Source: Sycon ciliatum (taxonomy: Eukaryota > Porifera > Calcarea > Leucosolenida > Sycettidae). Taken from it: a stretch of DNA of 64,000 bases. Positions within the stretch are counted from its first letter, which is position 1; every line of letters starts with the position of its first letter. The stretch is from NCBI RefSeq assembly GCF_964019385.1, contig NC_088644.1, forward strand, positions 18,454,636 to 18,518,635, given 5' to 3'. The translations under genes were made by a program, and so were the position numbers. This document shows, piece after piece, positions 54,001 through 63,890 of this stretch. Under the pieces are notes generated by a model that saw only the letters and a list, made by a program, of their open reading frames with translations, had not been told where the DNA came from and made no database searches.

Positions 54001-54090
54001 CGCACCACATACCTCCTCGAGGGGCTCCACTCGGACGACTGACGGCGGCCCCGTGTCACCAGTCCAACCTAGTTTTTTGCGTGCGGGCAA
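51088..54090 (-). CDS. Gypsy Pol: protease-RT-RNase H, no integrase
   Basis: About 1000 residues in the -1 frame relative to gag. Aspartic protease with VALVDSGSSVSLVHS (active Asp ~55) and MILGSDFLL. A linker, then RT with CIDYRKLNS, FTSLDFASGYWQIAM and the catalytic VFFDDVLN (~572; FFDD where YxDD/FxDD is usual). RNase H begins near ILDTDASNVSIGAVLSQ (~717) and ends with PGRQHLNADAMSR. Instead of a zinc-binding domain and DDE core there is ~180 residues of Pro/Ala-rich sequence ending SRRSGRVRTAPARLADYVLD, the kind of tail that normally follows integrase. An in-frame deletion of integrase is the simplest reading. No stops or shifts seen. Confidence 0.9.
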   Translation of the reverse strand: MPARKKLGWTGDTGPPSVVRVEPLEEVCGAISPIIVHVDVCLSSSYSSPVVALVDSGSSVSLVHSKLLPNLTERPPLESAPRLCAVNGAQLPVVGSMDLCMSLGNLSFQHTVVVSPGIHCDMILGSDFLLQHGGVLDIARGVVMFGDVSVPLHVSGSGCPPSRTPYGYDRIVPRNTSPSCNSTHTPHSDSDACSDDVPVSSYSSRVALDDSLSARVVEPMAQPGVVPACAPESVADPVVYSSRVVFEMELSVPAGHVVLVPCAAVDVCTVAMDCVADPLESFMAKHPDVAVTPSLVTVGPNQTRVVVAVENHANHPILIHKNTNVAELHQIPTDCEHIDDTEAMVSSVSPDPIPLTEQRKKVIDEYINAQNHLSTEQSRTLTELLHDNHDLFILHDDDYGYCDIFPHKINTGQNNPIKQPTRRIPYHRRKALQDLLNTLLKQGIIQESISPWASPIVLVPKKDGSLRLCIDYRKLNSVAEPDAYPIPRADDMLDSLSGCRYFTSLDFASGYWQIAMEGSDKAKTAFTTPLALFEFNVLPMGCRNGPATFQRVMEAVLSGLCNTPVQPFCRVFFDDVLNASETLSGQLQILLPVFARVRSAGLRFNLKKCSFFQEEVTFLGHRVSAEGISPNEAKLVAVRNWKTPKSVTAVREFLGFAGYYRRFIRGFAQRAAPLTALTGKNARFAWSKACEAAFQALKRSLASAPVMAYPQFEDSAGAFILDTDASNVSIGAVLSQIQDGTERPIGYGSRVLTKAERNYDASDREALALVYFAEYFRHYLLARPFVARTDNTALTALRNLKEPRGRKARWLDCLSEYEFRVVHRPGRQHLNADAMSRVVTDVPSPPPSPPPLARDVPLSAADEVPLAVDVPPAAEIIPPAVFVRPPGSSAAGPLPDCYKPQSLLAPYADPALSECFTRYDAASGKFVRPPEAVSRPPDCQPPAVTASRPDPITLPDDDLPRCVPPLQPPSSDPVRTSSPVSRRSGRVRTAPARLADYVLD

Positions 54091-55121
54091 GATGCAATGA
54101 AGTGGCCCTCTTCACCACATCCATGGCACACTCCACGGACAGGCCTCGCAAAACTCTGGCCACGACCACGACTAGGCGCACCAGCACCAGCACCACGAGC
54201 AACAAAACGTACATGGTCTTGCTGGGGTCGGGTGGGGCGATACAGACTCACGCTCTCCATTTTCGCCTCCAAAGCAGAGAGACGCGAATCAAAACTCGAC
54301 AAAAGCGAAGCCAACTGGTCTCGCTCAGATTCCGACTTCAGTGGACCGACTGCTGTGTAGGGGTCACGACCATGACGGGGCTTCACTTCCGGAGCAGCAG
54401 CAAATACGGGCTGTGCGTACTGGTGAGGTACGGTGCGGGCCTGCTCGCGAGCATAAATAGCACCTACCTCGATGGCCTTTTGGACCGCCGCATCCAAATC
54501 AGTGGGCCGAGGTGACGCCAACGCCAAGCGCAAATCCTTCGATGCCTGGCCATCAATAAAAAGTTGCAAAAGCATTGAATCAAGCAGTGCACCTTGTTGT
54601 CCTGGGTAGGCTCGACGAGCGAGCCGACGAAGTTCCGTGGCATACCCGTGCTGAGTTTCACTCGCCAGCTTCACTCGCTGGCGAAGACTGGCCTCGTGCA
54701 TCAATGCTTGCTGGGGCGGCTCAAGACGGACATGCAGAGCCTCGACTGCGTCGGAAAAGTTTATGTCACGCGTGTGAGTTAGAATTTCGGTGAACATCTC
54801 ATGAGCTGTACCAACAAGGCGAGCAGGTAGTAGCCGTAGCTTTTGGTCGTCGTCGTACCCACTCAGCTCGCATGTGTGGACGAAATGCCTCATGTACGTG
54901 GTGAAATCTTGGCCTGGCTGATTTCCGAATGTCTCAGGAAGCAAGACTGGCTTCGGCAGTGGACGTGCATGTGGTGTGTCTGTGTCCGGCAAACGAAAAC
55001 GATGGGACAACCCTTGTACCGGCGAACTCTCGCGCTCTTCAGCAATGCTCATGTCACAGCCAGCTTCAGCGAAGCTACGCTCTAGCTTTTCTTGTCTCTT
55101 GGATTTCGCTGAACGGCCCAT
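54069..55121 (-). CDS. Gypsy Gag with CCHC zinc knuckle
   Basis: 350 residues from ATG at 55121. A basic N-terminus, then a gag core (~70-225) with FGNQPGQDFTTYMRHFVHTC, LPARLVGTAHEMF and RLARRAYPGQQGALLDSMLL, an Arg/Gly-rich region, and one zinc knuckle CHGCGEEGHFIASC at the end. It forms the particle and binds RNA. It ends at TAG (54071-54069) directly after a slippery A AAA AAC, so Pol is expected as a Gag-Pol fusion by -1 frameshifting. Confidence 0.9.
   Translation of the reverse strand: MGRSAKSKRQEKLERSFAEAGCDMSIAEERESSPVQGLSHRFRLPDTDTPHARPLPKPVLLPETFGNQPGQDFTTYMRHFVHTCELSGYDDDQKLRLLPARLVGTAHEMFTEILTHTRDINFSDAVEALHVRLEPPQQALMHEASLRQRVKLASETQHGYATELRRLARRAYPGQQGALLDSMLLQLFIDGQASKDLRLALASPRPTDLDAAVQKAIEVGAIYAREQARTVPHQYAQPVFAAAPEVKPRHGRDPYTAVGPLKSESERDQLASLLSSFDSRLSALEAKMESVSLYRPTRPQQDHVRFVARGAGAGAPSRGRGQSFARPVRGVCHGCGEEGHFIASCPHAKN
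54072..54078 (-). promoter_or_regulatory. -1 frameshift slippery heptamer A AAA AAC
   Basis: On the minus strand the gag frame reads GCA AAA AAC TAG. The heptamer A AAA AAC fits the X XXY YYZ rule, and a one-base backward slip enters the Pol frame (AAA AAA CTA GGT). The stop follows at once. A downstream stem or pseudoknot was not worked out. Confidence 0.7.
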
Positions 55122-55662
55122 TGTGAAAAAAAAATTTGTTTTTGTATTTTTGAATTTTCGAAAAAAATTATCTGCAAAAATTTCCCGTGGACTCGATCGA
55201 CGCCTCGATCAACTATCGATCTAATTCTAAATCTATTACGTAACCTATCGTGCGTAGCGGCAAACAACTAAATTTGGCAGAGACAATTCCAAAATAGGCA
55301 ACTACTCTACGGACACAGTGTAGCTAGACTCTACTACCCAGCTAGCAGATATCCTAACAAGACACTAGACAGCAGCCAGTATGCACAAAACACGGACACA
55401 GAAAATGTTACGAAAATGTTTGGCCAGACAGGTTGGCGCCAATGCTTGACCTATGGACTGTAAACCATGGTAAACAATGCATGCAACAAGAAAACGACGA
55501 GCAGAAAGAAACACAATGCAGATAGGAAAATATTGACGAAGAGAGTGGATGAGGATATGGTTTCACTTGCGTGGGCCTTCGTGGTACTTCATAGTCGGCG
55601 ATCTCCGAAGGCGTACATACTCCGCCAGCGATGTAGTGGTGGACGTTTTCCGCTGCCACCAG
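55122..55662 (-). other. 5' untranslated leader of the gypsy element
   Basis: Between the 5' LTR and gag ATG (minus strand). Immediately after the LTR it reads (C)TGGTGGCAGCGGAAAACG, beginning TGG as a primer-binding site would; it partly resembles an initiator-Met tRNA site, which is uncertain. No other gene was recognised. Confidence 0.5.
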
Positions 55663-55901
55663 TGTTAGCTGCTCCCGGCTAATAATGCCCCCTCACACCG
55701 GAACACAAGGGTATTATGATTGGATAATTAGAAGTATTCGAGAAGAGTGTAGACAAGGAGAACAGGACAACGACAACTCAAGACTAGACTACAACAGAAC
55801 TGGAGCATGCGCTCTTCTATGTGAGTGCTCATTGCCAAGGGGAACGAGCGGGAAATACAAATAGTGAGTATTCAGGTCGTAGCATACATACACCTATTAC
55901 A
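55663..55901 (-). repeat. 5' LTR of the gypsy element
   Basis: 239 bp, same as 50763-51001 by eye, followed by the TATG target duplication at 55902-55905. Confidence 0.93.
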
Positions 55902-56345
55902 TATGTTATGTGCCACACCAATTTCGCTATCTGTATAATATTATGCAGCACAGTGGCAGGCATAGAGAGAGAGAGAGAGACGTTTTAATGTCTCTGATGT
56001 GAATTCTTCACTACTACATAATCTACATTGTACTTGTATGATCGAGCGTATGAGTGTGTGTGTGTACTTGTATGATCGAGCGTACAAGTGTGTGGGTGTG
56101 CATTTGCAGATTTGGTGCTTCTCTTGCGACGGGCGTATACATGGTGTGTGTGGGTGCATCCGTGAATGCCCCACGGGTGGGTAAATATACAGTCATGTAC
56201 GTGTTCTGTGCCATTCAATTTCACTAACTGTATATGCAGCACAGTGGCAGGCATAGAGAGAGAGAGAGACAGAGAGATACGTTTTAATAATGTGTCTGAG
56301 GTGAATTCTTCACTACTACATGTACTTGTATGATCGAGCGTACGG

Positions 56346-56386
<41 letters not shown>

Positions 56387-56470
56387 CGTGTGAATGTCCC
56401 ACGCATAGCCACGTGCGCGGTACCACACAATTTCATTATGTGTAGAACAGCGGCTGGTAGAGAGATAGAG
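55902..56470 (+). repeat. Tandem ~300-bp units with (TG)n and (GA)n tracts
   Basis: Words GCAGCACAGTGGCAGGCATA, GTGAATTCTTCACTACTAC and TTGTATGATCGAGCG recur at about 55944, 56230 and 56330, each unit with a TG-rich and a GA-rich tract (for example (TG)n at 56347-56392). The first unit began at 50681, before the gypsy insertion, so this is about three units split by the retrotransposon. Confidence 0.75.
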
Positions 56471-56959
56471 ACAGACAGACAGACACAGAAAGACAGAAAC
56501 GGAGGGATGCTGCGCATAAAGAGCGACAGACAGAGACTCAGAGAGAAAGAGACCAAGACAAAGCACAGACTGAGGAGAAAACAGACAGAGACAGACAATC
56601 AGACGCAGAAAGACCGAGACAGAAACAGAGGGACGCACATAATGAATGACAAAAGGAGAGACAGACACAAAGACACAGAGAGCCAGAGACAGAGGGTCCT
56701 TAGGGAAAGACAGAGAGAAAAAAACTGAGAAAGGGAGAGGCAGATCGAGAAGGAAGAAGACACAGAGACTGAGAGAGGGACAAAGAAAGACAGAAGAAGA
56801 GAAGCAAACGGAGAAACAGCAACATAAGTACAGGGCCAAGAAGACAGACAAACATAGAGAGACAAGCATAGAGAGACAAGCAGAGACAGACCAAGACAGG
56901 GAGACAGCTGGAGAGTTACACAGACAAACACAGAAAGGCCGAGACGAAGATTCAGAGAA

Positions 56960-56992
<33 letters not shown>

Positions 56993-57420
56993 CGAAGAGA
57001 AGAGAGAGAGAGACACGCGCACACGCACGCACGCACGCACACACACACAGAAACAGAGAGAGAAAAGTGACAAAGTAAGAGACAGAGAAAAGTGACCGAG
57101 TGAGGGACAAAGAGAGACACACAGAGAAAGACTGAAGAAGAGAAGCAGACAGAGAAACAGAGACAGACAGATGGAGACAGAGAAACAGAAAGGAAGACAG
57201 ACAGACAGACAGACAGATGGACAGACAGACAGGGACAGGCACACGGACAGAACGAGATAGGCAGACAGCTAGAGAATGACAAAGACAGGCATACAGAAAA
57301 ATCAAGACACAGACAGAGACACATAGACACAGAGAGAGAGAGGCAGACAGATAGATAGATTAATAGAATAGAGAGACAGACAGACAGAGAAACATGTGGA
57401 GACACACAGATACGAGAGAT
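56471..57420 (+). repeat. ~950-bp purine-rich low-complexity tract
   Basis: The plus strand is almost entirely A, G and C, dominated by AGAGACAGACAG and GAGAGA words, with few T. Pure stretches include (GA)n at about 56966-56992 and (CAGA)n near 57196-57215. Minus-strand frames read as Ser/Leu/Cys/Val repeats and are not credible proteins. Such homopurine-rich DNA can adopt triplex (H-DNA) structures. Confidence 0.9.
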
Positions 57421-57997
57421 TTCGTTCGTTGGATTTCTAATACTGAAGTAGTATAATACAAGTAGGTAGCAGCATAATGCACACAGATCTAGAGTGCTGA
57501 GAGTTGTCGAATGCGGCGAAAGCAAAGTGTAGTAGACACTACTGTACAGGAGTGAAGCAAAGCTGATTTGTTGTAATGCTGCCTGACTGCTTGCCTGTGT
57601 GCAATAATGAGGTGAACTCATAAAACAGTGAGCCGAAAAAAATACGATTAAAAAGCCGATTCACAAACCAGGTAAAGACAGGAAGAGAAGGAAAGATATG
57701 TGCGCATATACCCTGCACCCGTGCACGCACACACACACACACATACACACAGAAGGGAGTTGATAGGTGGAGAATTGCGAAAACAGGGGACCCAGTGTGC
57801 CCTCAAGGAGATAAAGAGATAGAGATAGATAGAGAGATATTTTTGGCACAGTATATTCGGCCCTGGTTTAAATATGGCTTTGGAATTTATTTTTCATTGC
57901 AATCAGGTTCGGCCTCATTTCTCTGTGCTGTGCTAATGAGTCCACAAAGGACGAAACAGTTCTGTCCCCAGATTGGATAGATAGATATAGATGAAGA
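57421..57997. other. Unassigned stretch
   Basis: Nothing recognised besides a short (CA)n at about 57727-57750 and GATA repeats near 57800-57838 and 57976-57998. Confidence 0.5.
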
Positions 57998-58133
<136 letters not shown>

Positions 58134-58619
58134 ATAGGCAGCTGTCTTGGTCATTATCATCCGATGTATTCCGTGTGGCGTAGACCAGGTGTGCATTGAG
58201 AATCCTTTCACAAGGCATCGCAATAATTATAATTACGGAATTGGGCAGTAATGCGGTGCTAGTCTTGATATGTTTCACTCAGGTCATGTCTGATATCGTT
58301 GGCATAAGAGAAAATCAGTGGGTGTACATCCACTGCACTTGCAAACTTGCGTGTCTCTCTTGCGACGAATGCACATGGTACTTGATGTCTGTGTCAATTG
58401 GCTCATTCTGTGGGCGAGTGGTTACTGCCTGAGTTCAATGTCGGAAAAGGTAAGTAGCTCTAGGTGCAGTATAGAGAAAATTATGCCAAATACGCGGTCA
58501 TTAGGAGAGACTATACCAGCAACTTCGACTCATATACTTCAATATCTAATTGGATCTGTATAGAAGACGCTGCTCAGTGGTATTGGAGTTGTGGTTGATC
58601 AACAGCGTATCTTTTAGGT
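58134..58619. other. Unassigned interior of the inverted-repeat element
   Basis: No recognisable gene. An open frame at 58196-58432 on the plus strand matches nothing known to me. Confidence 0.4.
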
Positions 58620-59771
58620 ACATGTGGCATCCATTGGTCTTGTGTGAGTGACACTAGGCATGCAACCGGACAACGTTGGTGAAAGGTTTCATTACCAAAG
58701 AACTTGATTGGTTTGCCATTTAGCTTTCTGTGTGGCGTCACATCGTTTCCGTGGACTGGTTTAGATTCTTGCCCACGTTTCCAGGAGTCCAGCCAATTAA
58801 TAGCAGCCGAAGCTATTTGAATAGCCAGACGTTATGTCTTCTTATCTGCTCTGCACTCCATCCGCTTGCATCAGTAAGCAATGCAAACACGTTGTCCCCT
58901 GCACAGGCATGTGACTTCTGCAGGGAATTCCGGGAGAGCGTAAAGTGGCAGGACGAATTACCGTGAAGTTGCCACATGATCTGAGTACAATCGTAGCACA
59001 TCAAGTCTTGACACTACTAGTACTTGTGACATGATCAATTCTGCTATGCTCTAATGCAGACTAGCAATAAGAGGCATTTGTCAGATACTAGTAACCATGA
59101 GGTACTGAGATGATTCTCTTCGGCAAGCCACCCACTCTGCAAAAAAATGCGCCAAAATTAATAATCTGTCATCTGCCTGCTCCAACTTGACTGTCCTCCT
59201 GACAAGTGAAAACCGCTGGCGTTGTCCGGCCATAAACACCATTATTGGCATCAATCCAACGCATTAATCCAACGCCTTCGTTGCTCCTCATCTCTGCAGC
59301 TCATACCAATAGGTCTGGCACGTCGAAAAACTAAAATACTCGGAGCTACAAGCTACATTTTCAGAGACAGGGTTGCAAATGGCAAGAAACCCAGCTTCCC
59401 TTCACCTTTGGCATCACGAGCAATGACCATTTATCAGCCAGCAATGTTTTACTAGAGCAAAGGCGCTGGCGGGAACAGAAACAGCAACGTTTCTTTCTCA
59501 GCAAAAACAAATAAAAAGGAAAGGAACAAAAAAGGATCAACACCAGGGATTCGTCCATACCCGGTACCCAGGCCAGGTGTGTACTACTACTACCCCTGGA
59601 AAGGCTCTCCCACAGATTGCAGTACAAAAGCCACGGCCAAGTGTCCCACTGAGGTGCGGTCGCTTGCCCGGACCGCTGGGACGCGGACACCTACGAAGAG
59701 CAGCCTGTGACGTTTATTTTTTATGACAGAAAATCCGCAAAAAAAGTTGGGCTTGTCCCTTTAGGCTTTCG
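58620..59771 (-). repeat. Right inverted repeat (~1.15 kb)
   Basis: Reverse-complement partner of 48466-49590, ending in TTGGGCTTGTCCCTTTAGGC at the outer edge. It contains several small insertions relative to the left arm, for example a duplicated GCGTTGGATT near 59260. Confidence 0.85.
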
Positions 59772-61921
59772 CCTCTCTATAACATGACCCAGCTGTAATG
59801 TCCGTGCTCGCATTGATTTGATTTTTGGTTGGCTTTGAGGGCGCTGGCACCCACATTCAGTGACCCAGAAAATTTGGCACTGCTGTGAATAGTTTAGTCG
59901 GAAAGTGAAGATTCACGGGTAAAAAGCCTCAATTTGTGAGATAGGCTATTTTTCAGCTTTCAGCAGCCCTGGGCGAATTCTTTAGAGACATGTGGCTGCT
60001 TTTCTTGGTGCACTTGTCTATGTCCAGCTACACAAGGACATGATGACGGTCATTGTCATTTTCTGAGCTGCGAACGGGCAGAAAGGTGAGAAAATGTCGG
60101 ATTTTGACCATTTGTGCTGACCTTTGAATTTCATTGTACCTCTCTATAACATGACCCAGCTGTAATGTCAGTGGTCGCATCGAGTTGACTTTTGGTTTGC
60201 TTGGAGGGCGCTGGCACCCACATGCAGTGACCCAGATAATTTGGCACTGCTGTGAATAGTTTAGTCGGAAAGTGAAAATTCACGGGTAAAAAGCCTCAAT
60301 TTGTGAGATAGGCTATTTTTCAGCTTTCAGCAGCCCTGGGCGAATTCTTTAGAGACATGTGGCTGTTTTTCTTGGTGCACTTGTCTATGTCCAGCTACAC
60401 AAGGACACGATGACAGTCATTGTCATTTGCTGAGCTGCGAACGGGCAGAAAGGTGAGAAAATGTGGGATTTTGACCATTTGTGCTGACCTTTGAATTTCA
60501 TTGTACCGCTCTATAACATGACCCAGCTGCATTGTGAGCGGTCGCATTGATTTGATTTTTGGTTTGCTTGTAGGGCGCTGGCACCCACATTCAGTGACCC
60601 AGAAAATTTGGCACTGCTGTGAATAGTTTAGTCCCAAAGTGAAGATTCACGGGTAAAAAGCCCCAATTTGTGAGATAGGTTATTTTTCAGCTTTCAGCAG
60701 CCCGGGGCGAGTTCTTCAGAGAAATTTGGCTCTTTTTCTTGGTGCACTTGTCTATGTCCAGCTACACAAGGAGATGAGGATGGTCATTGTCATTTTTTGA
60801 GCTGCGAACGGGCAGAAAGGTGAGAAAATGTCGGATTTTGACCATTTGTGCTGACCTTTGAATTTCAATGTACCTCTCTATAACACGACGCAGCTGCATT
60901 GACAGCAGTCGCATTGATTTGATTTTTGGTTTGCTTGTAGGGCGCTGGCACCCATATTAAGTTACCCAGAAAATTTGGCACTGCTGTGAATAGTTTAGTC
61001 GCAAAGTGAAGATTCACGGGTAAAAAGCCCCAAACTGTCAGATAGGTTATTTTTCAGCTTTCAGCAGCCCTGGGCGACTTCTTTAGAGAAATGTGGCTCT
61101 CCTTCTTGGTGCCCTTGTCTATGTCCAGCTACACAAGGAGATGAGGATGGTCATTGTCATTTTCTGAGCTGCGAACGGGCAGAAAGGTGAGAAAATGTCG
61201 GATTTTCACCATTTGTGCTCACCTTTCAATTTCAATATACCTCTCTATAACATGACCCAGCTGTAATGTCAGTAGTCGCATTAATTTAATTTTTGGTTTG
61301 CTATCCCGCGAATTATTATTATTACTATTTATTATTTGTAGGGCACTAGTGCTCGCATAGATTGGATTTTTGGTTTGCTTGTAGGCCGCTGGCACCCACA
61401 TCGGGTTACCCTGAAAATTTGACACTGCTGTGAATAGTGTAGTCGCAAAGTGAAGAATCACGGGAAAAAGAGGTCGGTGTGAGTTTCTGAGCTTCGAACG
61501 GGCAAAAAGGTGAGGAAATGTCAAACTTTCGACCTGTTGTGCCCATCTTTCACGCTTCAATGTACCTCTCTATACCATGACCCAGCTCTAATGTCAATTG
61601 TCACATTGATTTGAGTTTTGGTTTGCTTGTAGGCCGCTGGCACCCACATGCAGCGACTCAGAAAATGTTGCACTTTTGTGAATAGTTTAGTCGCAAAGTG
61701 AACAATCACGGGACAAAGCTCCGAACTTGGAAATAGGTTATTTTTCAGCTTTCAGCAGCCCTGGGCGAATTCTTTAGAGAAATGTGCCTCTTTTTCTTGC
61801 TGCACTTCCAGCTATACCCAGCTGTAATGTCAGTGGTCGCGTAGGTTTCATTTTTGGTTTGCTTGTAAGTTGCTTGATCATTTTTGACAATGTGTGTCAT
61901 TTCTGTTGCGCATTTCCCTTT
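59772..61921 (+). repeat. Satellite subfamily B, segment 5, turning into A
   Basis: Donor-like GCAGAAAGGTGAGAAAAT at about 60075, 60446, 60811 and 61182, then more diverged units (61490-61870), one containing an ATT-rich insertion (61311-61338). Near 61880-61895 the sequence changes to subfamily A (GACAATGTGTGTCATTTCTG), mirroring the A-to-B change at 24475. It ends in CCTTT at 61917-61921, duplicated by the gypsy remnant. Confidence 0.9.
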
Positions 61922-62126
61922 TGTGGTGTCAGATAGAGTTCATTCACAACTAGCAAGGAGGACAACAAACGAAGAACAACATTCCAAGCAGTGTGCGAAC
62001 ACAAAAGGGAAGTGTGTACGAACACCAAGGAAAGTGTGTACGAGCGCATATGGAAGCAGGAGCTCTAGGCGGGTGCATACGGGGTGCGGGAGTTGCACCA
62101 TATACGGAAGTATGCCATATACATCA
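61922..62126 (-). repeat. 3' LTR of the deleted gypsy element
   Basis: About 205 bp, read on the plus strand from TGTGGTGTCAG to ATACATCA. The adjacent minus-strand purine run TCTTAGGAGGGGCA (62127-62140) is the likely polypurine tract, which supports this boundary. Inside, AAGTGTGTACGA is repeated in tandem (about 62011 and 62033). Confidence 0.6.
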
Positions 62127-62140
62127 TGCCCCTCCTAAGA

Positions 62141-62352
62141 TAAAAACGTACAAGTGTTTATCTAATCAACAAAAATAATGTGAAAATTGCATGTGCGTAG
62201 CAAATGACATGTCGCGGAGCAGCAGCAACTTCCAACAGACTTGTAAAAGGGATAATTGCAAAAATTATATACATGAAGGTTTTCAACTGCGAAACAATGG
62301 GAATGACAATTGAATAGGTACAATGGACATCAACAACTGAACAGAGCGAGTG
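62141..62352. other. 3' non-coding part of the deleted gypsy element
   Basis: Sequence between the integrase stop and the polypurine tract. No gene. Confidence 0.6.
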
Positions 62353-63795
62353 TTAATTGTACGATTGTCCACGCGTTGAAATAATGTTAAAGGGGACATT
62401 CTGTCGCCGGGGACGTTGGCTTGTTCGAGGTGGTACCTGAACAGTTGACTGTGGCGACGACTGAGTCACAGGGACTGCTTGTGGTGCAGCGTCGGGTACG
62501 GGAGACGATGCAGGCATGGCTGTTGAAGCTGGAGTAGGAGGACGGTACGGGCGGAGGTAGCGACGGTTGCGCCAATATACGCGTCCACTCGGTAGCTTGA
62601 CGTAGTAGTCGCGGTGGTCACCGATAGCCACGACAACGAAGCGGGAAGACCACCGTTTTGTCTTCGGGTGCTGAATGTCAACGTGCGTCCCGATAGACAA
62701 GTGGGGGAGCTCTCGGTGAGGCTGACTGGGAGGCTGGTCTACGCGATCAACATCATCCATGTCAGATGCGGTGTCTTGCCAGTGGGAGTCGAACTGGCTC
62801 CATTGGGCGAGAACGAAGGAGACGAGTGGGCGACCATACAGTAACTGGGCAGGACTCTTTCCCGAAGTGCCAGGAGTATTGCGCCACTCGAGAAGGCCAC
62901 GCTGGAAAGCATCGGTGTCTAGATTACCATCATTGGTAGTCTTTTCCACCAGGTACTTCATTGCCTTCACGGCTGCCTCCGCATGTCCGTTCGACTGTGG
63001 GTAGTGAGGGGACGACTTGATATGACGGATTCCCCAGCGCTCGCAAAATTCAGCAAATCTGTGAGACGCAAACTGAGGACCGCCGTCCGTTGAAATGACC
63101 TGTGGTACGCCTACATCTGGGAACCACCTGCGGAAATGACGAATGACGTCAGCTGACGTGGCTGAGTGACCAAGCTTGGCGATGCATGGCCATCCGGTTA
63201 AGCGGTCGACGAATACCAAATACTCGCAACCTTGGCAACTGAAAAGGTCAGCACTAACACTTTCGAATGGCAAAGTGGGCTTGCGGTCAGAAATGGGCGG
63301 TTCGGCAGACTGAGACGGCTGAAATTCACGGCATGTATCACAGCTGCGGACTAGCGTGTCTAACTCACTGTTCATTCCGGGCCAATACACTGTCTGACGG
63401 GCACGTCGTTTGGTACGGGTCAGACCTTGGTGGGCTGCGTGAAGGTCGATCAGCGTTGACGCACGCAGAGAGGCTGGGACGACTATGCGTAGACCTTTCA
63501 GGACTATGCCATTGTCGGTGGACAAATGTTCACGCACGTTCCAATACGCACGAAGAGGCTCGGGCAGCTGCTTTTGTGCTGAGGGAAATCCGTTCTGGAT
63601 ATACCCAAGTAGCATCTGGTAGTCAGGATCAGATGCTGCTGCGGCACGGAGCTTAGCGAACTGGAGACTCTGGGGACCATCTTGGAGTAAACAGATACGG
63701 ATACTGCGGCAGGACAGTGCTGGATCTTCTCCAAGTTCATCATCACTAGTCGGGATTGATACAGGATGCCGTGAGAGGGCGTCTGCGAATACGTG
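62353..63795 (-). CDS. Gypsy-type integrase (with RNase H end)
   Basis: The frame is open from 63795 to the stop at 62353 (~480 codons). It opens within the end of RNase H (ADALSRHPVS), with a stop just before it, so no native start remains; an internal ATG is at 63615. Counting from that ATG: an HHCC zinc domain (H59, H62, C92, C95 in DLHAAHQG and RSCDTC), DDE core D123 (SADLFS), D177 (STDGGPQF) and E213 (GHAEAAVKAM) with the D-35-E spacing, then a C-terminal strand-rich part (GTHVDIQHPKTKRWSSRFVV) and a Pro/Ser-rich tail. All catalytic residues are present. It is a different gypsy family from 50763-55901. Confidence 0.85.
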   Translation of the reverse strand, partial: HVFADALSRHPVSIPTSDDELGEDPALSCRSIRICLLQDGPQSLQFAKLRAAAASDPDYQMLLGYIQNGFPSAQKQLPEPLRAYWNVREHLSTDNGIVLKGLRIVVPASLRASTLIDLHAAHQGLTRTKRRARQTVYWPGMNSELDTLVRSCDTCREFQPSQSAEPPISDRKPTLPFESVSADLFSCQGCEYLVFVDRLTGWPCIAKLGHSATSADVIRHFRRWFPDVGVPQVISTDGGPQFASHRFAEFCERWGIRHIKSSPHYPQSNGHAEAAVKAMKYLVEKTTNDGNLDTDAFQRGLLEWRNTPGTSGKSPAQLLYGRPLVSFVLAQWSQFDSHWQDTASDMDDVDRVDQPPSQPHRELPHLSIGTHVDIQHPKTKRWSSRFVVVAIGDHRDYYVKLPSGRVYWRNRRYLRPYRPPTPASTAMPASSPVPDAAPQAVPVTQSSPQSTVQVPPRTSQRPRRQNVPFNIISTRGQSYN

Positions 63796-63806
63796 CTACA
63801 TCATCA

Positions 63807-63890
63807 CCTTTGTGTGCCGATTTCAGGAATTCACGGCGGCCAATGTCCATTTTGCAGCCGTGAATAGTCGGAAAGGTGAGAAATGGTGAA
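63807..63890 (+). repeat. Satellite subfamily A fragment
   Basis: Continues the subfamily A unit cut at 61921 (TTTGTGTGCCGATTTCAGG|AATTCACGG...CGGAAAGGTGAGAAATGG) and breaks off after GGTGAATTTTTT. Confidence 0.9.

Larger units (their letters stand above)
50763..55901 (-). mobile_element. Ty3/gypsy LTR retrotransposon lacking integrase
   Basis: 5139 bp with 239-bp LTRs (50763-51001, 55663-55901), TGTTAGC...TATTACA, that look identical by eye, and a 4-bp target duplication TATG (50759-50762, 55902-55905). The interrupted host unit reads continuously across it when compared with the neighbouring unit near 56195. Gag and Pol are intact, but no integrase lies between RNase H and the C-terminal tail. 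Recent, normally integrated, yet without an integrase of its own. Confidence 0.92.
61922..63806 (-). mobile_element. Internally deleted gypsy element retaining integrase
   Basis: 1885 bp between CCTTT duplications (61917-61921, 63807-63811), starting TG and ending CA. On the minus strand it opens with a few bases of LTR (TGATGATG), jumps directly into the end of RNase H (ADALSR), then integrase, polypurine tract and 3' LTR. Gag, protease and RT are gone. The intact duplication shows that the deletion followed insertion or that a deleted copy was inserted. Confidence 0.75.
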
